Shown here piece by piece: positions 35,562 to 45,045 of a DNA stretch of 64,000 nt. Under the pieces are notes generated by a model. That model saw nothing but the letters and a program-made list of their open reading frames with translations. It was not told the origin of the DNA and did not search any database. The DNA is from Catenulispora sp. GP43. Its GTDB lineage: Bacteria > Actinomycetota > Actinomycetes > Streptomycetales > Catenulisporaceae. Made by a program: the position numbers and the translations under genes. Each line of letters begins with the position of its first letter. Position 1 is the stretch's first letter. The DNA is taken from contig NZ_JBGCCT010000041.1 in the NCBI RefSeq assembly GCF_041260665.1, positions 38,677 through 102,676 of the forward strand, in the 5' to 3' direction.

Positions 35562-37708
35562 GTATCAGCACCCTGGCTCTCTGGATCCCGATCCTCCCCC
35601 TGCTCTCCGCCGCGGCCCTCGCGGCGGTCTCGCTGTCCGGCCGCGCCCGCGCGGCGGTCCCGGCCCTGGCGGTCCTCCCGATCGCCGCCGCGGCCGTCCT
35701 CACCTTCGTGGTCCTGTTCGGCCACGGCACTTCCGCCGCCACCGAGTCCCAGGTCCGCTACGCCGCGACCGGCGGCCCCGAGATCTGGCTCGGCGCCCGC
35801 GTCGACGGCCTGGCCGCGCTGATCGCGGTCCTGGTCGGTGTGGTGGCCACCGCGGTCCAGCTCTACTCGGTCAGCTACATGGCCCACGAGGAGCGCTACA
35901 CCTCCTACTCCGCCCTCATCTCGCTGTTCACCGGCGCGATGCTGGTCGTCGTCTACTCCACCGACCTGATGGTCCTGCTCGTCGGCTGGGAGGTCATGGG
36001 CGCCTGCTCCTACTTCCTCATCGGCCACCACTGGGAGCGTCCCGAGGCCCGCAGCGCCAGCATCAAGGCGTTCCTGGTCACCAAGTTCGGCGACGCCCCC
36101 TTCCTGCTGGGCATCCTGTTCCTGGCGCACGGCGCGGGCTCGTTCCGCATCCAGCCGATCCTTCAGCACGCGATCCAGCAGGGCGGCCACGGCTACACCG
36201 CCGCCGGTGCGATCCTGCTGATCGGCGGCGTGATGGGCAAGAGTGCGCAGCTCCCGCTGCAGACCTGGCTCCCGGACGCGATGGCCGGCCCGACCCCCAT
36301 CAGTGCCCTGATCCACGCGGCCACCATGGTCGCCGCCGGCGTCTACGTCGTGGCGCGCCTGTACCCGGTGTTCCTGGTGACGCCGGCCGCGTTGTGGATC
36401 CTCGCCATCACCGCGGCGATCACCGCCGTGAGCGCCGCGGTGTCCGCGTTCGCCCAACGCGACCTCAAGCGCATCCTGGCCTACTCCACCGTCAGCCAGC
36501 TGGCGCTGATGGTCGGGGCGCTGGCGGCCGGCGGCCGGGACGCGGCCGTGTTCCACCTGATGTCCCACGGCGCGTTCAAGGCCTTGCTGTTCCTCGGCGC
36601 CGGCGTGATCATCCACAAGGCCGGCACCGGCGACGTGGACGAGCTCAACACCCAGGATCTGCGCCGCAAACTGCCGCTCACGTGCCTCACCATGACGATC
36701 GGCCTCGCCGCCCTGGCCGGCGTCCCGCCCTTCTCAGGGTTCTTCTCCAAGGAGTCGATCGCGGGCGTGGCCTACGAAACGGCGACGCACAGCGGCCCGA
36801 CAAAGTCGCTCCTGGGCATCACCCCGGCCGCGGGCATCGGCTGGCTGGTCTTCGCCGCGACGCTGCTGACCGGCTTCCTCACCGCCGCCTATGCCACGCG
36901 CACCTGGTGGATGCTCTTCGGCCCGCTGGAGCGCGGCTGGTTCCGTTCGGCGGTGGAGATCACGCAGCGCCAGCCGAAGACGCCGAAGACGCCGAAGGCC
37001 CCGGAGCCGGCCGGCGAGGCCGAGACCCCGACGGCCGCGGAGGTCGCCGCGGCCAGCGAGTGGGCGCTGGAAGCCCTCGTCGCGGAGTCGATGCGCGAGG
37101 AGACCGAGGCCGCGGAAAAGGCGGCGGCGAAAGCGAGAACCGGTCCCGAGGCTCCCCGCGCCGAGCTTCTCCCGCTGGTCGTGCTCGCCGCGGTCACCAC
37201 GGTGTTCGGCTTCGTCGGCCTTAACCTCGGCTGGTTCCCGTCCTGGCTCGGCGACGCGAACGGCGGCGCCTACCGCCCCTCGGCGGCCAGCGCCGGCAAG
37301 CTCATCCAGCCCGCCGACGCCTACCACCTGGCCCCCGCGCTGGTGTCGACGATCCTGGCGGTGGCCGCCCTGGCGCTCGGCGTCGTCCTGGTCCTGGCCG
37401 CCGTCCGCGCGAAACCGGGCACGGACCCGAACCACGTCCTGGGTTTCCTGCGCAAGCCCGCCTTCCTGGGCTTCCGCGCCGACGACCTCCAGGACGCGAT
37501 CGTGGTCCGTCCGGTGCAGGCCGCCGCCGACGCGGTCGGCTTCCTGGACACCGAGGTCGTGGACGGCTACGTCCGGGGGAGCGGCGCCGCCGCCCGGCTG
37601 CTCGGCGAGGGTCTGCGCCGGCTCCAGACCGGCAACGTCCAGCTCTACCTGACCGGGGTGCTGACCGGAGTCGTCGTCATCGCCGCCGCCCTCGGATTCG
37701 GAAGGTAG
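35558..37708 (+). CDS. nuoL: NADH-quinone oxidoreductase subunit L
   Basis: 716 residues, an antiporter-like subunit with about 16 membrane helices and the long lateral helix at the C-terminus. Core motifs include [50 protein letters not shown] (about 231-260) with the channel lysine region, and [22 protein letters not shown] charged Pro/Glu/Ala insertion (about 470-525) lies in a loop before a late helix and is unusual in size. Downstream is [17 protein letters not shown]. The distal end of the membrane arm pumps protons. Confidence 0.95.
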   Translation: MSISTLALWIPILPLLSAAALAAVSLSGRARAAVPALAVLPIAAAAVLTFVVLFGHGTSAATESQVRYAATGGPEIWLGARVDGLAALIAVLVGVVATAVQLYSVSYMAHEERYTSYSALISLFTGAMLVVVYSTDLMVLLVGWEVMGACSYFLIGHHWERPEARSASIKAFLVTKFGDAPFLLGILFLAHGAGSFRIQPILQHAIQQGGHGYTAAGAILLIGGVMGKSAQLPLQTWLPDAMAGPTPISALIHAATMVAAGVYVVARLYPVFLVTPAALWILAITAAITAVSAAVSAFAQRDLKRILAYSTVSQLALMVGALAAGGRDAAVFHLMSHGAFKALLFLGAGVIIHKAGTGDVDELNTQDLRRKLPLTCLTMTIGLAALAGVPPFSGFFSKESIAGVAYETATHSGPTKSLLGITPAAGIGWLVFAATLLTGFLTAAYATRTWWMLFGPLERGWFRSAVEITQRQPKTPKTPKAPEPAGEAETPTAAEVAAASEWALEALVAESMREETEAAEKAAAKARTGPEAPRAELLPLVVLAAVTTVFGFVGLNLGWFPSWLGDANGGAYRPSAASAGKLIQPADAYHLAPALVSTILAVAALALGVVLVLAAVRAKPGTDPNHVLGFLRKPAFLGFRADDLQDAIVVRPVQAAADAVGFLDTEVVDGYVRGSGAAARLLGEGLRRLQTGNVQLYLTGVLTGVVVIAAALGFGR

Positions 37709-37716
37709 GGAAAGCG

Positions 37717-39231
37717 ATGAACGCCCTTCTGCTGGCGATGCTGCTCGTCCCGCTGGCCGGTATCGCAGCGCTCTACCTTCTACCGAAGGCCGTCGCCGAA
37801 CGAGCCGCGACTCGCCTGGGGTTCTACGCCGGCGGCGCGGTCCTGGTACTCGCCGCCGCGCTGGCCTGTGTCTTCAACTATTCGAAGACCGGATACCAGG
37901 GGACCGTCGACTGGAACTGGATCCCCGCGCTGCACGTCCGGTTCCACCTCGGTATCGACGGCATCTCGTTGCCGTTGGTCCTGCTCACCGCGCTGCTGTC
38001 GGCCCTGTGCTTCTTCTACTCGATCCGGCACATGCCCGACGGTGGAAGTCAGAGGTCTTACGTCGCCCTGCTGCTGCTCCTCGAGATCGGCATGCTGGGG
38101 ACGTTCCTGGCCGTGGACCTGATCCTGTTCTTCGTCTTCTTCGAGATCGTCCTGATGCCGATGTGGGCGCTGATCGCCTACTGGGGCGGCGACGGGGCGA
38201 AGGCGGCGGCGAACAAGTTCATCCTGTACACGCTGCTCGGCTCCGCGGTGATGGTCGTCGGGTTCCTGGTCGTCTTCGCCTACGCGGACAGCTTCGACAT
38301 CGCCTGGCTCACCGCCCACGCCCGGAGCGACGTGCCCAAGGGCGCCGCCCTGACCGCCTTCGCGCTGATCGCGCTCGGGTTCGCGGTGAAGACGCCGATG
38401 TTCCCGCTGCACACCTGGCTTCCCGACGCCCACACGGCCGCGCCGACCACCGGATCCGTGCTGCTGGCCGGGGTCCTGCTGAAGATGGGCACGTACGGCT
38501 TCATCCGCATCGCGGTGCCGATCCTGCCGCAGGCCGCGCCGACATACGCACCGGCGCTGGCGGCGTTCGGCGTCGTGGGCATCATCTACGGGTCGCTGGC
38601 GTGCCTGTCGATCGCGCGCAAGCCTGACGGGGACCTGAAGCGGCTCATCGCGTACTCCTCGATCGGCCACATGGGCTTCGTGCTGCTCGCGATCGGCTCG
38701 CTGACCCCCGTCGGGATGAACGCGGCGCTGTTCGCCTCGGTGGCCCACGGTCTGATCACCGGGCTGCTGTTCTTCCTGGTCGGCGGGCTCAAGGTGCGGG
38801 TGCACTCGGCGAAGCTCGACGACATCGGGCGGGCGCTGTACCGGCGGGCCCCGAGGTACGGCGTGCTGATCGCCTTCGCGGCCATGGCCTCGCTGGGGCT
38901 GCCGGGGCTCGCCGGGTTCTGGGGCGAGGTGCTCGCGCTGTTCTCGGCGACCAAGCCGGGGTCCGGGTTGCGGCAGGGTTCTTACATCGCGATGGCCTCG
39001 ATCGCGGCGCTCGGGCTCGTGTTGACCGCGACCTATCTGCTGGCCGTGGTGCGGCGGGTGTGCATGGGCCCGGCCGCGACGCCGAGCGAGGAGCCGGTGA
39101 CCGAGCTGACCGCGGTGGAGACCGCGACGTGGTCGCCGCTGGTTCTGCTGACGCTGCTCGCGGGGCTGTGGCCGGCGTTGCTGTTGGGCGTCACCAATCC
39201 GGCTGTCCAAGTCCTGATGAAGGGAGTCTGA
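37717..39231 (+). CDS. nuoM: NADH-quinone oxidoreductase subunit M
   Basis: 504 residues, 14 membrane helices, antiporter-like proton pump. Seen: FHLGIDGISLPLVLLTALLS (about 78-97), FFEIVLMPMWALIAYWGG with the conserved Glu (about 142-159), FAVKTPMFPLHTWLPDAHTAAPTTGSVLLAGVLLKMGTYG (about 223-262), and SIGHMGFVLLAIGSL. All channel residues expected from family knowledge appear present. A GGGAAAG ribosome site precedes the ATG. Confidence 0.95.
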   Translation: MNALLLAMLLVPLAGIAALYLLPKAVAERAATRLGFYAGGAVLVLAAALACVFNYSKTGYQGTVDWNWIPALHVRFHLGIDGISLPLVLLTALLSALCFFYSIRHMPDGGSQRSYVALLLLLEIGMLGTFLAVDLILFFVFFEIVLMPMWALIAYWGGDGAKAAANKFILYTLLGSAVMVVGFLVVFAYADSFDIAWLTAHARSDVPKGAALTAFALIALGFAVKTPMFPLHTWLPDAHTAAPTTGSVLLAGVLLKMGTYGFIRIAVPILPQAAPTYAPALAAFGVVGIIYGSLACLSIARKPDGDLKRLIAYSSIGHMGFVLLAIGSLTPVGMNAALFASVAHGLITGLLFFLVGGLKVRVHSAKLDDIGRALYRRAPRYGVLIAFAAMASLGLPGLAGFWGEVLALFSATKPGSGLRQGSYIAMASIAALGLVLTATYLLAVVRRVCMGPAATPSEEPVTELTAVETATWSPLVLLTLLAGLWPALLLGVTNPAVQVLMKGV

Positions 39232-39232
39232 C

Positions 39233-40750
39233 GTGACGATCTCCTCCCTCGTCCAAAACGTCTCGTACGCCCAGATCGCCGCGCCGCTGATCGTCGCGGC
39301 CGGGGCCGTGGCGGTCCTGGTGGCGGAGGTCTTCCTGCCGCCGAGGCGCAAGCAGCTGGTGTCGTGGCTGTCGCTGCTGGTGCTGGCCGGGGCCGCGGCG
39401 CCGGACATCGCTTTGTGGCCGGGGCGGACGGTCGGGACGTTCTGCATGCCGCAGAGCGCCGCCAGTCTCTACTCGCTCGGGATGGGCGAGCCGCGCACGC
39501 TGCCGAGTACGTGCTCTTATGTCGCGGACCGGTTCACGCTGATCTTCCAGTTCATCGCGCTGGCCGGGGCGTTCGTCGTGGTCCTGATGTCCGCCGGATC
39601 GATGAAGCGGGACCGGATCCCGACGGGGGAGTACCACTTCCTGCTGTTGTCCTCGGTGGCCGGGGCGCTGGTCCTCGCGGCGTCGCGGGACCTGATCACG
39701 CTGACCGTCGCGCTGGAGACCGTGTCCCTGCCGGCGTTCGCGCTCGTCGGGTTGAAGCGCTGGAGCGGAAGGTCCTCCGAGGCGGCGCTGAAGTTCTTCC
39801 TGGTGTCGGTGGCCTCGACGGCGGTGATGCTGTTCGGGATCAGCCTGGTCTACGGGGCCACCGGGAACGTGCACTTCGGGCCGGTCGCCCTGCACCTGCA
39901 CGCGCTGGCCGCATCGTCCAACGGGCCGATCCGGCACCTGGCCTACCTCGGTGTCGGGATGACGCTGGTCGGCTTCGGGTTCAAGGTGTCGGCGGTGCCG
40001 TTCCATTTCTGGACGCCGGACACCTATGCCGGCGCGCCGGTCCCGATCGCGGCGTACCTGTCGGTGGTGTCGAAGGCGGCGGGCTTCGCAGGGCTGATCC
40101 TGTTGACCGGCACGGCTTTCAGCCCCCTGCTGGACAAGACCGGCCCGCTGCTCGCGGTGCTGGCCGCGCTGACCATGTCGCTGGGCAACCTGGTGGCGCT
40201 GCGGCAGCGGGACGCGGTGCGGCTGCTGGCGTGGTCCACGATCGGCCAGGCCGGCTACATCCTGGTGCCGCTCGCCGCGCACGACCCGGTGTCGTACGCG
40301 AAGCACGTCAACGCCTCGATCGCGTACATCATCATGTACGCCGCGATGAACCTCGGTGCGTTCGCCGTGGTGCACTCGGTGCACGACACCAGCCTGGAGG
40401 CGTACCGCGGCCTGGCCAAGACGCGGCCGCTGGCCTCCGCCGCGCTGGCGTTCTTCCTGCTCTGCCTCGCCGGGCTCCCCCCGGGCCTGATGGGGCTGTT
40501 CGCGAAGGTCGCCGTCTTCGGCGCCGCGGCCGGCTCGCACCTGGTCTGGCTCGCGGTGGTGATGGCGGTGAACGTGGTGATCGCGCTGTACTACTACCTG
40601 AGCTGGACCGCGAGCCTGTTCGCCGCGCCCGGCGAGGCCACGGCCTCGGTCGGGCGCTCGCCGGCGACGCTGCGGTTCGCGATCGGGATCACGGTGGTGG
40701 CGGCGGTGCTGTTCTCGGTGTGGCCGCAGTCGGCGCTGGGAGCGTTCTGA
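39233..40750 (+). CDS. nuoN: NADH-quinone oxidoreductase subunit N
   Basis: 505 residues, 14 membrane helices; the last nuo gene. It starts at GTG 39233, two bases after nuoM, with GAAGGGAG upstream. Family stretches: LLLSSVAGALVLAASRDLIT, VALETVSLPAFALVGLKRWS with the conserved Glu, GFGFKVSAVPFHFWTPDTYAGAPVPIAAYLSVVSKAAGFAGL (about 246-287) with the channel lysine, and LAWSTIGQAGYILVPLA. The set A, B, C, H-N makes a membrane arm plus quinone-proximal subunits without the NADH module. Confidence 0.95.
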   Translation: MTISSLVQNVSYAQIAAPLIVAAGAVAVLVAEVFLPPRRKQLVSWLSLLVLAGAAAPDIALWPGRTVGTFCMPQSAASLYSLGMGEPRTLPSTCSYVADRFTLIFQFIALAGAFVVVLMSAGSMKRDRIPTGEYHFLLLSSVAGALVLAASRDLITLTVALETVSLPAFALVGLKRWSGRSSEAALKFFLVSVASTAVMLFGISLVYGATGNVHFGPVALHLHALAASSNGPIRHLAYLGVGMTLVGFGFKVSAVPFHFWTPDTYAGAPVPIAAYLSVVSKAAGFAGLILLTGTAFSPLLDKTGPLLAVLAALTMSLGNLVALRQRDAVRLLAWSTIGQAGYILVPLAAHDPVSYAKHVNASIAYIIMYAAMNLGAFAVVHSVHDTSLEAYRGLAKTRPLASAALAFFLLCLAGLPPGLMGLFAKVAVFGAAAGSHLVWLAVVMAVNVVIALYYYLSWTASLFAAPGEATASVGRSPATLRFAIGITVVAAVLFSVWPQSALGAF

Positions 40751-40783
40751 ACTCAAGGTTCTGCGAAACGGGCGGGGGAGGCC

Positions 40784-41458
40784 ATGCGGGACGGTGTGGT
40801 CGGCTGGGGCGAGGAGACAGTGCCGCCCCAGCAGGATGCGGTGCCCTCGGCGTCGGAGAGCGGGCCCGAACCCGAGTCCTTCTGGAAGCGGTGGCGCGCC
40901 GAAACCGCGATCGCAGTCCTGGTCATCGGGTTCATAGCCGGCGCCGTGGTCCCGGTGATGCTGTGCCTGCGAGGCTGGCATTCGGCTGAGACGATCCGTG
41001 GCCTCGGAGCCGGCCGGGGCGTGTTCACGGTCGTCTCCTGCGGCGATCAGCAGAAGGACGACGACGACAACTCCACCTACACCTGTACCGGCACGTTCGC
41101 GCTCCAGGGGGCGTCCGCCGTCGGCGACTCGGCGGCCCCCCGCATGTACAAGGTGACCGACGACATCACCCACAAAGCCGGGGCGACCCTACTCGGACGC
41201 ATGAACAGCGATGGCGACGTCTCCCTGCCCGACGGGCTCGGGGCGGCCGCGACGATGGCGTTCTGGCTCGTGGTGGCGCTGGAAACGGCATTGGCCGAGG
41301 GAATGGTCGTTCGCATGCTCGCGCGATGGATCCGCGGCGTTCCTCAGGGCCTGGAGTGGGGCGATGCGCTCATATGGGTGCTCGCCGCGCTCTTCGTGGG
41401 CGTGATGCTCCACCTGCTGCTTTTGGGGATCGTGGCTGTCTGCTTCGCGATCTGGTAG
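40784..41458 (+). CDS. Membrane protein of unknown function
   Basis: 224 residues from ATG 40784 with GGGGGAG just upstream. A charged 40-residue N-terminus precedes one helix (AIAVLVIGFIAGAVVPVMLCL), then an outer domain with VVSCGDQQKDDDDNSTYTCT whose two cysteines could pair. Two C-terminal helices follow (TMAFWLVVALETALAEGMVV and WVLAALFVGVMLHLLLLGIVAV). No family is recognised. It follows nuoN by 33 bp on the same strand and may be read through from that operon, but nothing links it to respiration. It ends 9 bp from convergent htpX. Confidence 0.6.
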   Translation: MRDGVVGWGEETVPPQQDAVPSASESGPEPESFWKRWRAETAIAVLVIGFIAGAVVPVMLCLRGWHSAETIRGLGAGRGVFTVVSCGDQQKDDDDNSTYTCTGTFALQGASAVGDSAAPRMYKVTDDITHKAGATLLGRMNSDGDVSLPDGLGAAATMAFWLVVALETALAEGMVVRMLARWIRGVPQGLEWGDALIWVLAALFVGVMLHLLLLGIVAVCFAIW

Positions 41459-41467
41459 CGACCGGCT

Positions 41468-42349
41468 TTACCGCAGACTCTCCCCGGCGATCTGCTCCAA
41501 CCGGCGTACCCGGTCCGGAATCGGCGGGTGCGTCGAGAACAGCCGCGACATCCCGGCGCCCTGGAACGGGTTCGCGATCATCATCGAACTGGTGGTCATC
41601 AGCTCCGGCTCCGGGGCCAGCGGCCGGGCCTGGGTCCCGCGCTCCAGCTTGACCAGCGCCGAGGCCAGGGCCAGCGGGTCGTTGGTGAGGCGGGAGCCGG
41701 AGGCGTCGGCCTGGTACTCGCGGGAGCGGCCGATGGCCAGCTGGATCATCGAGGCGGCCAGCGGGCCCAGGAACATGATGGCGATCATGCCGACCAGGCC
41801 GGGGCCCTCGTCGTCCTCCGAGCGGCCGATCGGGATCAGCCAGGCCAGGTTCACCAGCCACATGATCACGCTGGCCAGGGCGCCGGCGATGGAGGCGATG
41901 AGGATGTCGCGGTTGTAGACGTGCGACAACTCGTGGCCCAGGACGCCGCGCAGTTCGCGCTCGTTCAGCAGGTCCAGGATGCCGGTGGTGCAGCACACGG
42001 CCGCGTGCTGGGGGTTGCGGCCGGTGGCGAAGGCGTTCGGGGCGTCGGTGTGGGAGATGTACAAACGGGGCATCGGCTGGCGGGACTGCGTCGACAGCTC
42101 GCGCACGATGCGGTACATCGCCGGCTGCTCCACCTCGCTGACCGGCTGGGCGCGCATGGAGCGCAGCGCCATCTTGTCGCTGTTCCAGTAGGCGTAGGCG
42201 TTGGTGCCGACCGCGATGAGCAGGGCGATGGTGACCCCGGTGCGCCCCCAGAAGCTGCCGATGCCGATGATGATCGCCGACAGCAGCCCCATCAGCGCCG
42301 CGGTTTTCACGGCGTTGTGGCGGCCATGGAGATGCGTGGTGGATGTCAT
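41468..42349 (-). CDS. htpX: Zinc metalloprotease HtpX
   Basis: 293 residues from ATG 42349 with AAGGA 5 nt upstream. It is a membrane M48 protease that clears misfolded membrane proteins. Two N-terminal helices (about 14-50) precede the protease domain. GVLGHELSHVYNRD (about 142-155) holds the HExxH zinc motif, two more helices follow, and REYQADASG carries the third zinc-ligand glutamate. The C-terminal FSTHPPIPDRVRRLEQ is the usual family end. All catalytic residues are intact. Confidence 0.93.
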   Translation of the reverse strand: MTSTTHLHGRHNAVKTAALMGLLSAIIIGIGSFWGRTGVTIALLIAVGTNAYAYWNSDKMALRSMRAQPVSEVEQPAMYRIVRELSTQSRQPMPRLYISHTDAPNAFATGRNPQHAAVCCTTGILDLLNERELRGVLGHELSHVYNRDILIASIAGALASVIMWLVNLAWLIPIGRSEDDEGPGLVGMIAIMFLGPLAASMIQLAIGRSREYQADASGSRLTNDPLALASALVKLERGTQARPLAPEPELMTTSSMMIANPFQGAGMSRLFSTHPPIPDRVRRLEQIAGESLR

Positions 42350-42471
42350 CGACGTCCTTGCCCGTTTGCGTGCGTTCCTTGCCCTTCCCCCTTCGGTCCA
42401 ACGTAGGTGAAGATCTCCGGGGTTCCCGGGGGTGTGGGCCGGGCGGGTGAGGCGCGAGGGGTTCGGGTGGT

Positions 42472-43209
42472 CTAAACCGCCAGATCCCGGGAGGTGAAGC
42501 GGGCCCAGGCCAGGCTGAGCGCGACCAGTGCGTAGCCCGCCTGGAGCCACAGGCTGTGGGAGATGGTGCCCCAGTACACGGGGGTCCGTAAGAGGTCGGC
42601 GAAGGCCAGCCAGTCGAAGGAGAACAGCCAGGGCTGCAGCGCGGCCAGCTGCGGGATCGAGCCGGCGATCTCGGCGGCCACGATCAGTCCGATGGTGCCG
42701 GCCAGCGCGGTGGCGGGGGAGTCGGTGAGCGTGGAGATGGTCAGCCCGAGGACCGCGACCCCGGCCATGCAGCAGGTCACGACCCCGGCGATGAGCAGCG
42801 CCCGCCCGAAGGCCGCCGACAGCGGGATCGTCGTGCCGCTGAGCAGCGTGACGGCCCGCATCGGGAACAGCATGCTGCCGGTGGCCAGCGCCGACAGCGC
42901 CACCGTGCACGTCGCCGCCACCGCGTAGACGACCGCCGCCAGCAGCTTGGCGGCCAGCAGCCGGGTCCGGCCGACCGGCCAGGCCAGCACGGTCCGCAGC
43001 GTCCCGTCGGCGGCGTCCCCGGCGACCTGGTCCGCGGCGACCACGCCGACGGCCACCGGCAGGAACAGCGGCACGGTCAGCGCGAGCGAGGCGAACACCA
43101 GGAACAGGCCGTTGCCGGCCACCTGGTTCAGCATCCCCGTGCCGCTCCCGGTGCCGATCCCGGACACCTTGACCGACACCCCGACCAGCACCGGCACCAG
43201 CGCGAGCAC
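42472..43209 (-). CDS. ABC-2 type permease-like membrane protein
   Basis: 245 residues from GTG 43209, with six hydrophobic helices. The ABC-2 pattern is seen in VAADQVAGDAADGTLRTVLAWPVGRTRLLAAKLLAAVVYA (about 57-96), the usual coupling segment. Protein-like sequence continues upstream in frame (SIELALTFRRRRNLLILLVL), matching the N-terminus of such permeases, but there is no ATG, GTG or TTG there. The true start may be an ATT at 43269 behind GGAGG. The matching ATPase gene, normally adjacent, is missing. Exported substrate is unknown. Confidence 0.8.
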   Translation of the reverse strand: MLALVPVLVGVSVKVSGIGTGSGTGMLNQVAGNGLFLVFASLALTVPLFLPVAVGVVAADQVAGDAADGTLRTVLAWPVGRTRLLAAKLLAAVVYAVAATCTVALSALATGSMLFPMRAVTLLSGTTIPLSAAFGRALLIAGVVTCCMAGVAVLGLTISTLTDSPATALAGTIGLIVAAEIAGSIPQLAALQPWLFSFDWLAFADLLRTPVYWGTISHSLWLQAGYALVALSLAWARFTSRDLAV

Positions 43210-43261
43210 CAGGAGGATCAGGAGGTTGCGACGGCGCCGGAAGGTCAGGGCCAGCTCGATG

Positions 43262-44428
43262 CTAGGAATGGCTCCCCACCTCCGCGTCCGTCGTCGATTT
43301 CCCAGGCGCGGCCGGCGCTCCCGCGACCGTCGCCTCCAGCGACTGCGGCGTCGCGAACGCCACGAACAACCGCTGATCCGGTGTGAACACCAGGCTCACC
43401 AGCCGGCTGCTCCACACCAGTCCGACCGGCGTCTTCTCCCCTGCGGCCATCATCATCCGCAGGTAGCTCTGCACCGGCGTCCCCGGGGTCCCGGCCAACG
43501 CGGCCAGTACCGCGGCGGGTCCCTCCGGCGCCGGAGCGTCGTGCGGAGTCCCGAGCCCCGCGATCAGTTTCCGCGGATCGACGCCGCCGACCGCCACCGC
43601 GGCGGTCCAGTCCTTCCCGGCGCCGTGCACCGGGTTCGCCGGCAGATCCGGCGTGGGCTCCTCGACCACCTTCGCGCCCGGCGGCGGCGTGAACCGCAGT
43701 TCGGCCGGATCGGCGGAGAAGGCCACCGACTCGAACTCGGCCTGGATCGCAGGACTCGACGATCCGGTCGGATACACCGCGACGCTCAGCGGCACCCCGG
43801 TCGCCGCGTCCACCGCGACCCGCACCGACCCGATCGTGGTCCCGTCCGAATGCGGCGTGATCCGCAGGACATAGCAGTCCCGGCCGGCGACCCGCGTCGT
43901 CTCCCGCGTCGAGTAGGCCGTGTCGAACAACAGCGTCTGCACCGCCGACGGCCCGGTGAACGTCTTCGCCAGATCGGCGGGCGAGGCGAACGCCAGCAAC
44001 GCGGAGGTCAGCGCGTTGACCGACCCGTGGCGCGCCGTCTGGTGCGAGGAGTCCCACATCCACAGTTCGCTGCCGTCGCGGAACAGGTCGTACTCCGACA
44101 GCGTGTCCTGCACAGCGACCCGCTCGCGTGCTTCCGGGCCGGAGGCGTCGGTGGCCACCCGGAGCAGGTGGACCCCGGACAGCAGCCGTACCGGATCCGC
44201 CCCGCCGTCGCTGCCCAGCTTCGGCAGGCGCGGCAGCCCTATGTCGACCGACAGCTTCACGGTCCCGGACACCGCCTGCGTCTGCGGCTTCCCGATCTTC
44301 TTGATCAGCGACAACGGGGATATCCCCGGCAAACGCGGAGGATCCGCCGCCGCCAGGCCGTGCGAGACCGTGGCGACGGCCATCACCGCGGCCGCCGCCA
44401 CGAGCGGGGTCAGCATGCGCCGGCGCAT
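43262..44428 (-). CDS. Secreted LolA/DUF2092-like carrier protein
   Basis: 388 residues with an N-terminal signal peptide (RRMLTPLVAAAAVMAVATVSHGLAAA; no lipobox). The beta-rich middle has VSGTVKLSVDIGLPRLP, the SELWMWDSSHQTARHG segment, GRDCYVLRITP and SVRVAVDAATGVPLSVAVYP, matching the half-barrel of LolA-like outer-membrane lipoprotein carriers that actinobacteria also have. Such genes in Streptomyces usually precede an ABC ATPase and permease. Here the stop codon overlaps the beginning of the permease region directly. Binding of a lipid or sigma-regulatory role is possible but unproved. Confidence 0.75.
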   Translation of the reverse strand: MRRRMLTPLVAAAAVMAVATVSHGLAAADPPRLPGISPLSLIKKIGKPQTQAVSGTVKLSVDIGLPRLPKLGSDGGADPVRLLSGVHLLRVATDASGPEARERVAVQDTLSEYDLFRDGSELWMWDSSHQTARHGSVNALTSALLAFASPADLAKTFTGPSAVQTLLFDTAYSTRETTRVAGRDCYVLRITPHSDGTTIGSVRVAVDAATGVPLSVAVYPTGSSSPAIQAEFESVAFSADPAELRFTPPPGAKVVEEPTPDLPANPVHGAGKDWTAAVAVGGVDPRKLIAGLGTPHDAPAPEGPAAVLAALAGTPGTPVQSYLRMMMAAGEKTPVGLVWSSRLVSLVFTPDQRLFVAFATPQSLEATVAGAPAAPGKSTTDAEVGSHS

Positions 44429-44482
44429 CGGCTGTGTCCCCGGGCTAGGCCCGGGACGCCTGCCGCGCCGGCGCGGTCCGCC

Positions 44483-44974
44483 TCACCGGTAGTTGGTGAA
44501 CTGGATCGCGAAGTCGTAGTCCTGCTCCTTCAGCAGTGACTGCGTGGCCTGCAGGTCGTCGCGCGACTTCGAGGAGACCCGCAGCTCCTCGCCGATGATC
44601 TGCGCCTTGACGCTCTTGGGCGCCTCGTCGCGGATCAGCTTGGAGATCTTCTTAGCGTTCTCCGAGGAGATGCCCTCCTGGATGGAGGCGCTGATCCGGT
44701 ACTCCTTGCCCGACACCCGGGGCTCGCCGGCGTCCAGCACCTTCAGCGAGATCTTGCGCTTGATCAGCTTGTCCTTGAACACGTCCAGCACCGCGGCGAC
44801 CCGCTCCTCGGAGTTCGCCCTCATCTCGATGCCCTCGCCGGACCACCGGATCTCGGCGTCCACCCCGCGGAAGTCGAAGCGCTGGGCGATCTCCTTCGAC
44901 GCCTGGTTCAGCGCGTTGTCGACCTCCTGCCTCTCGACCTTGCTCACCACGTCGAACGACGACTCCGAAGCCAC
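44483..44974 (-). CDS. yajQ: YajQ family nucleotide-binding protein
   Basis: 163 residues from GTG 44974 with AGAAGAGGA upstream. The whole chain fits the YajQ/DUF520 fold, two ferredoxin-like halves: [36 protein letters not shown], the central [13 protein letters not shown] and the C-terminal [20 protein letters not shown]. Xanthomonas and Pseudomonas members bind cyclic di-GMP; others bind ATP or GTP. Which nucleotide applies here is unknown. It is probably a single-gene unit. Confidence 0.92.
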   Translation of the reverse strand: MASESSFDVVSKVERQEVDNALNQASKEIAQRFDFRGVDAEIRWSGEGIEMRANSEERVAAVLDVFKDKLIKRKISLKVLDAGEPRVSGKEYRISASIQEGISSENAKKISKLIRDEAPKSVKAQIIGEELRVSSKSRDDLQATQSLLKEQDYDFAIQFTNYR

Positions 44975-45045
44975 AGTCCGGTCCTCTTCTCTTCAGCTCT
45001 TCCGGCGGTCCACGTGCGCCGCGCTGAACGATCCTAGACGCGTCC

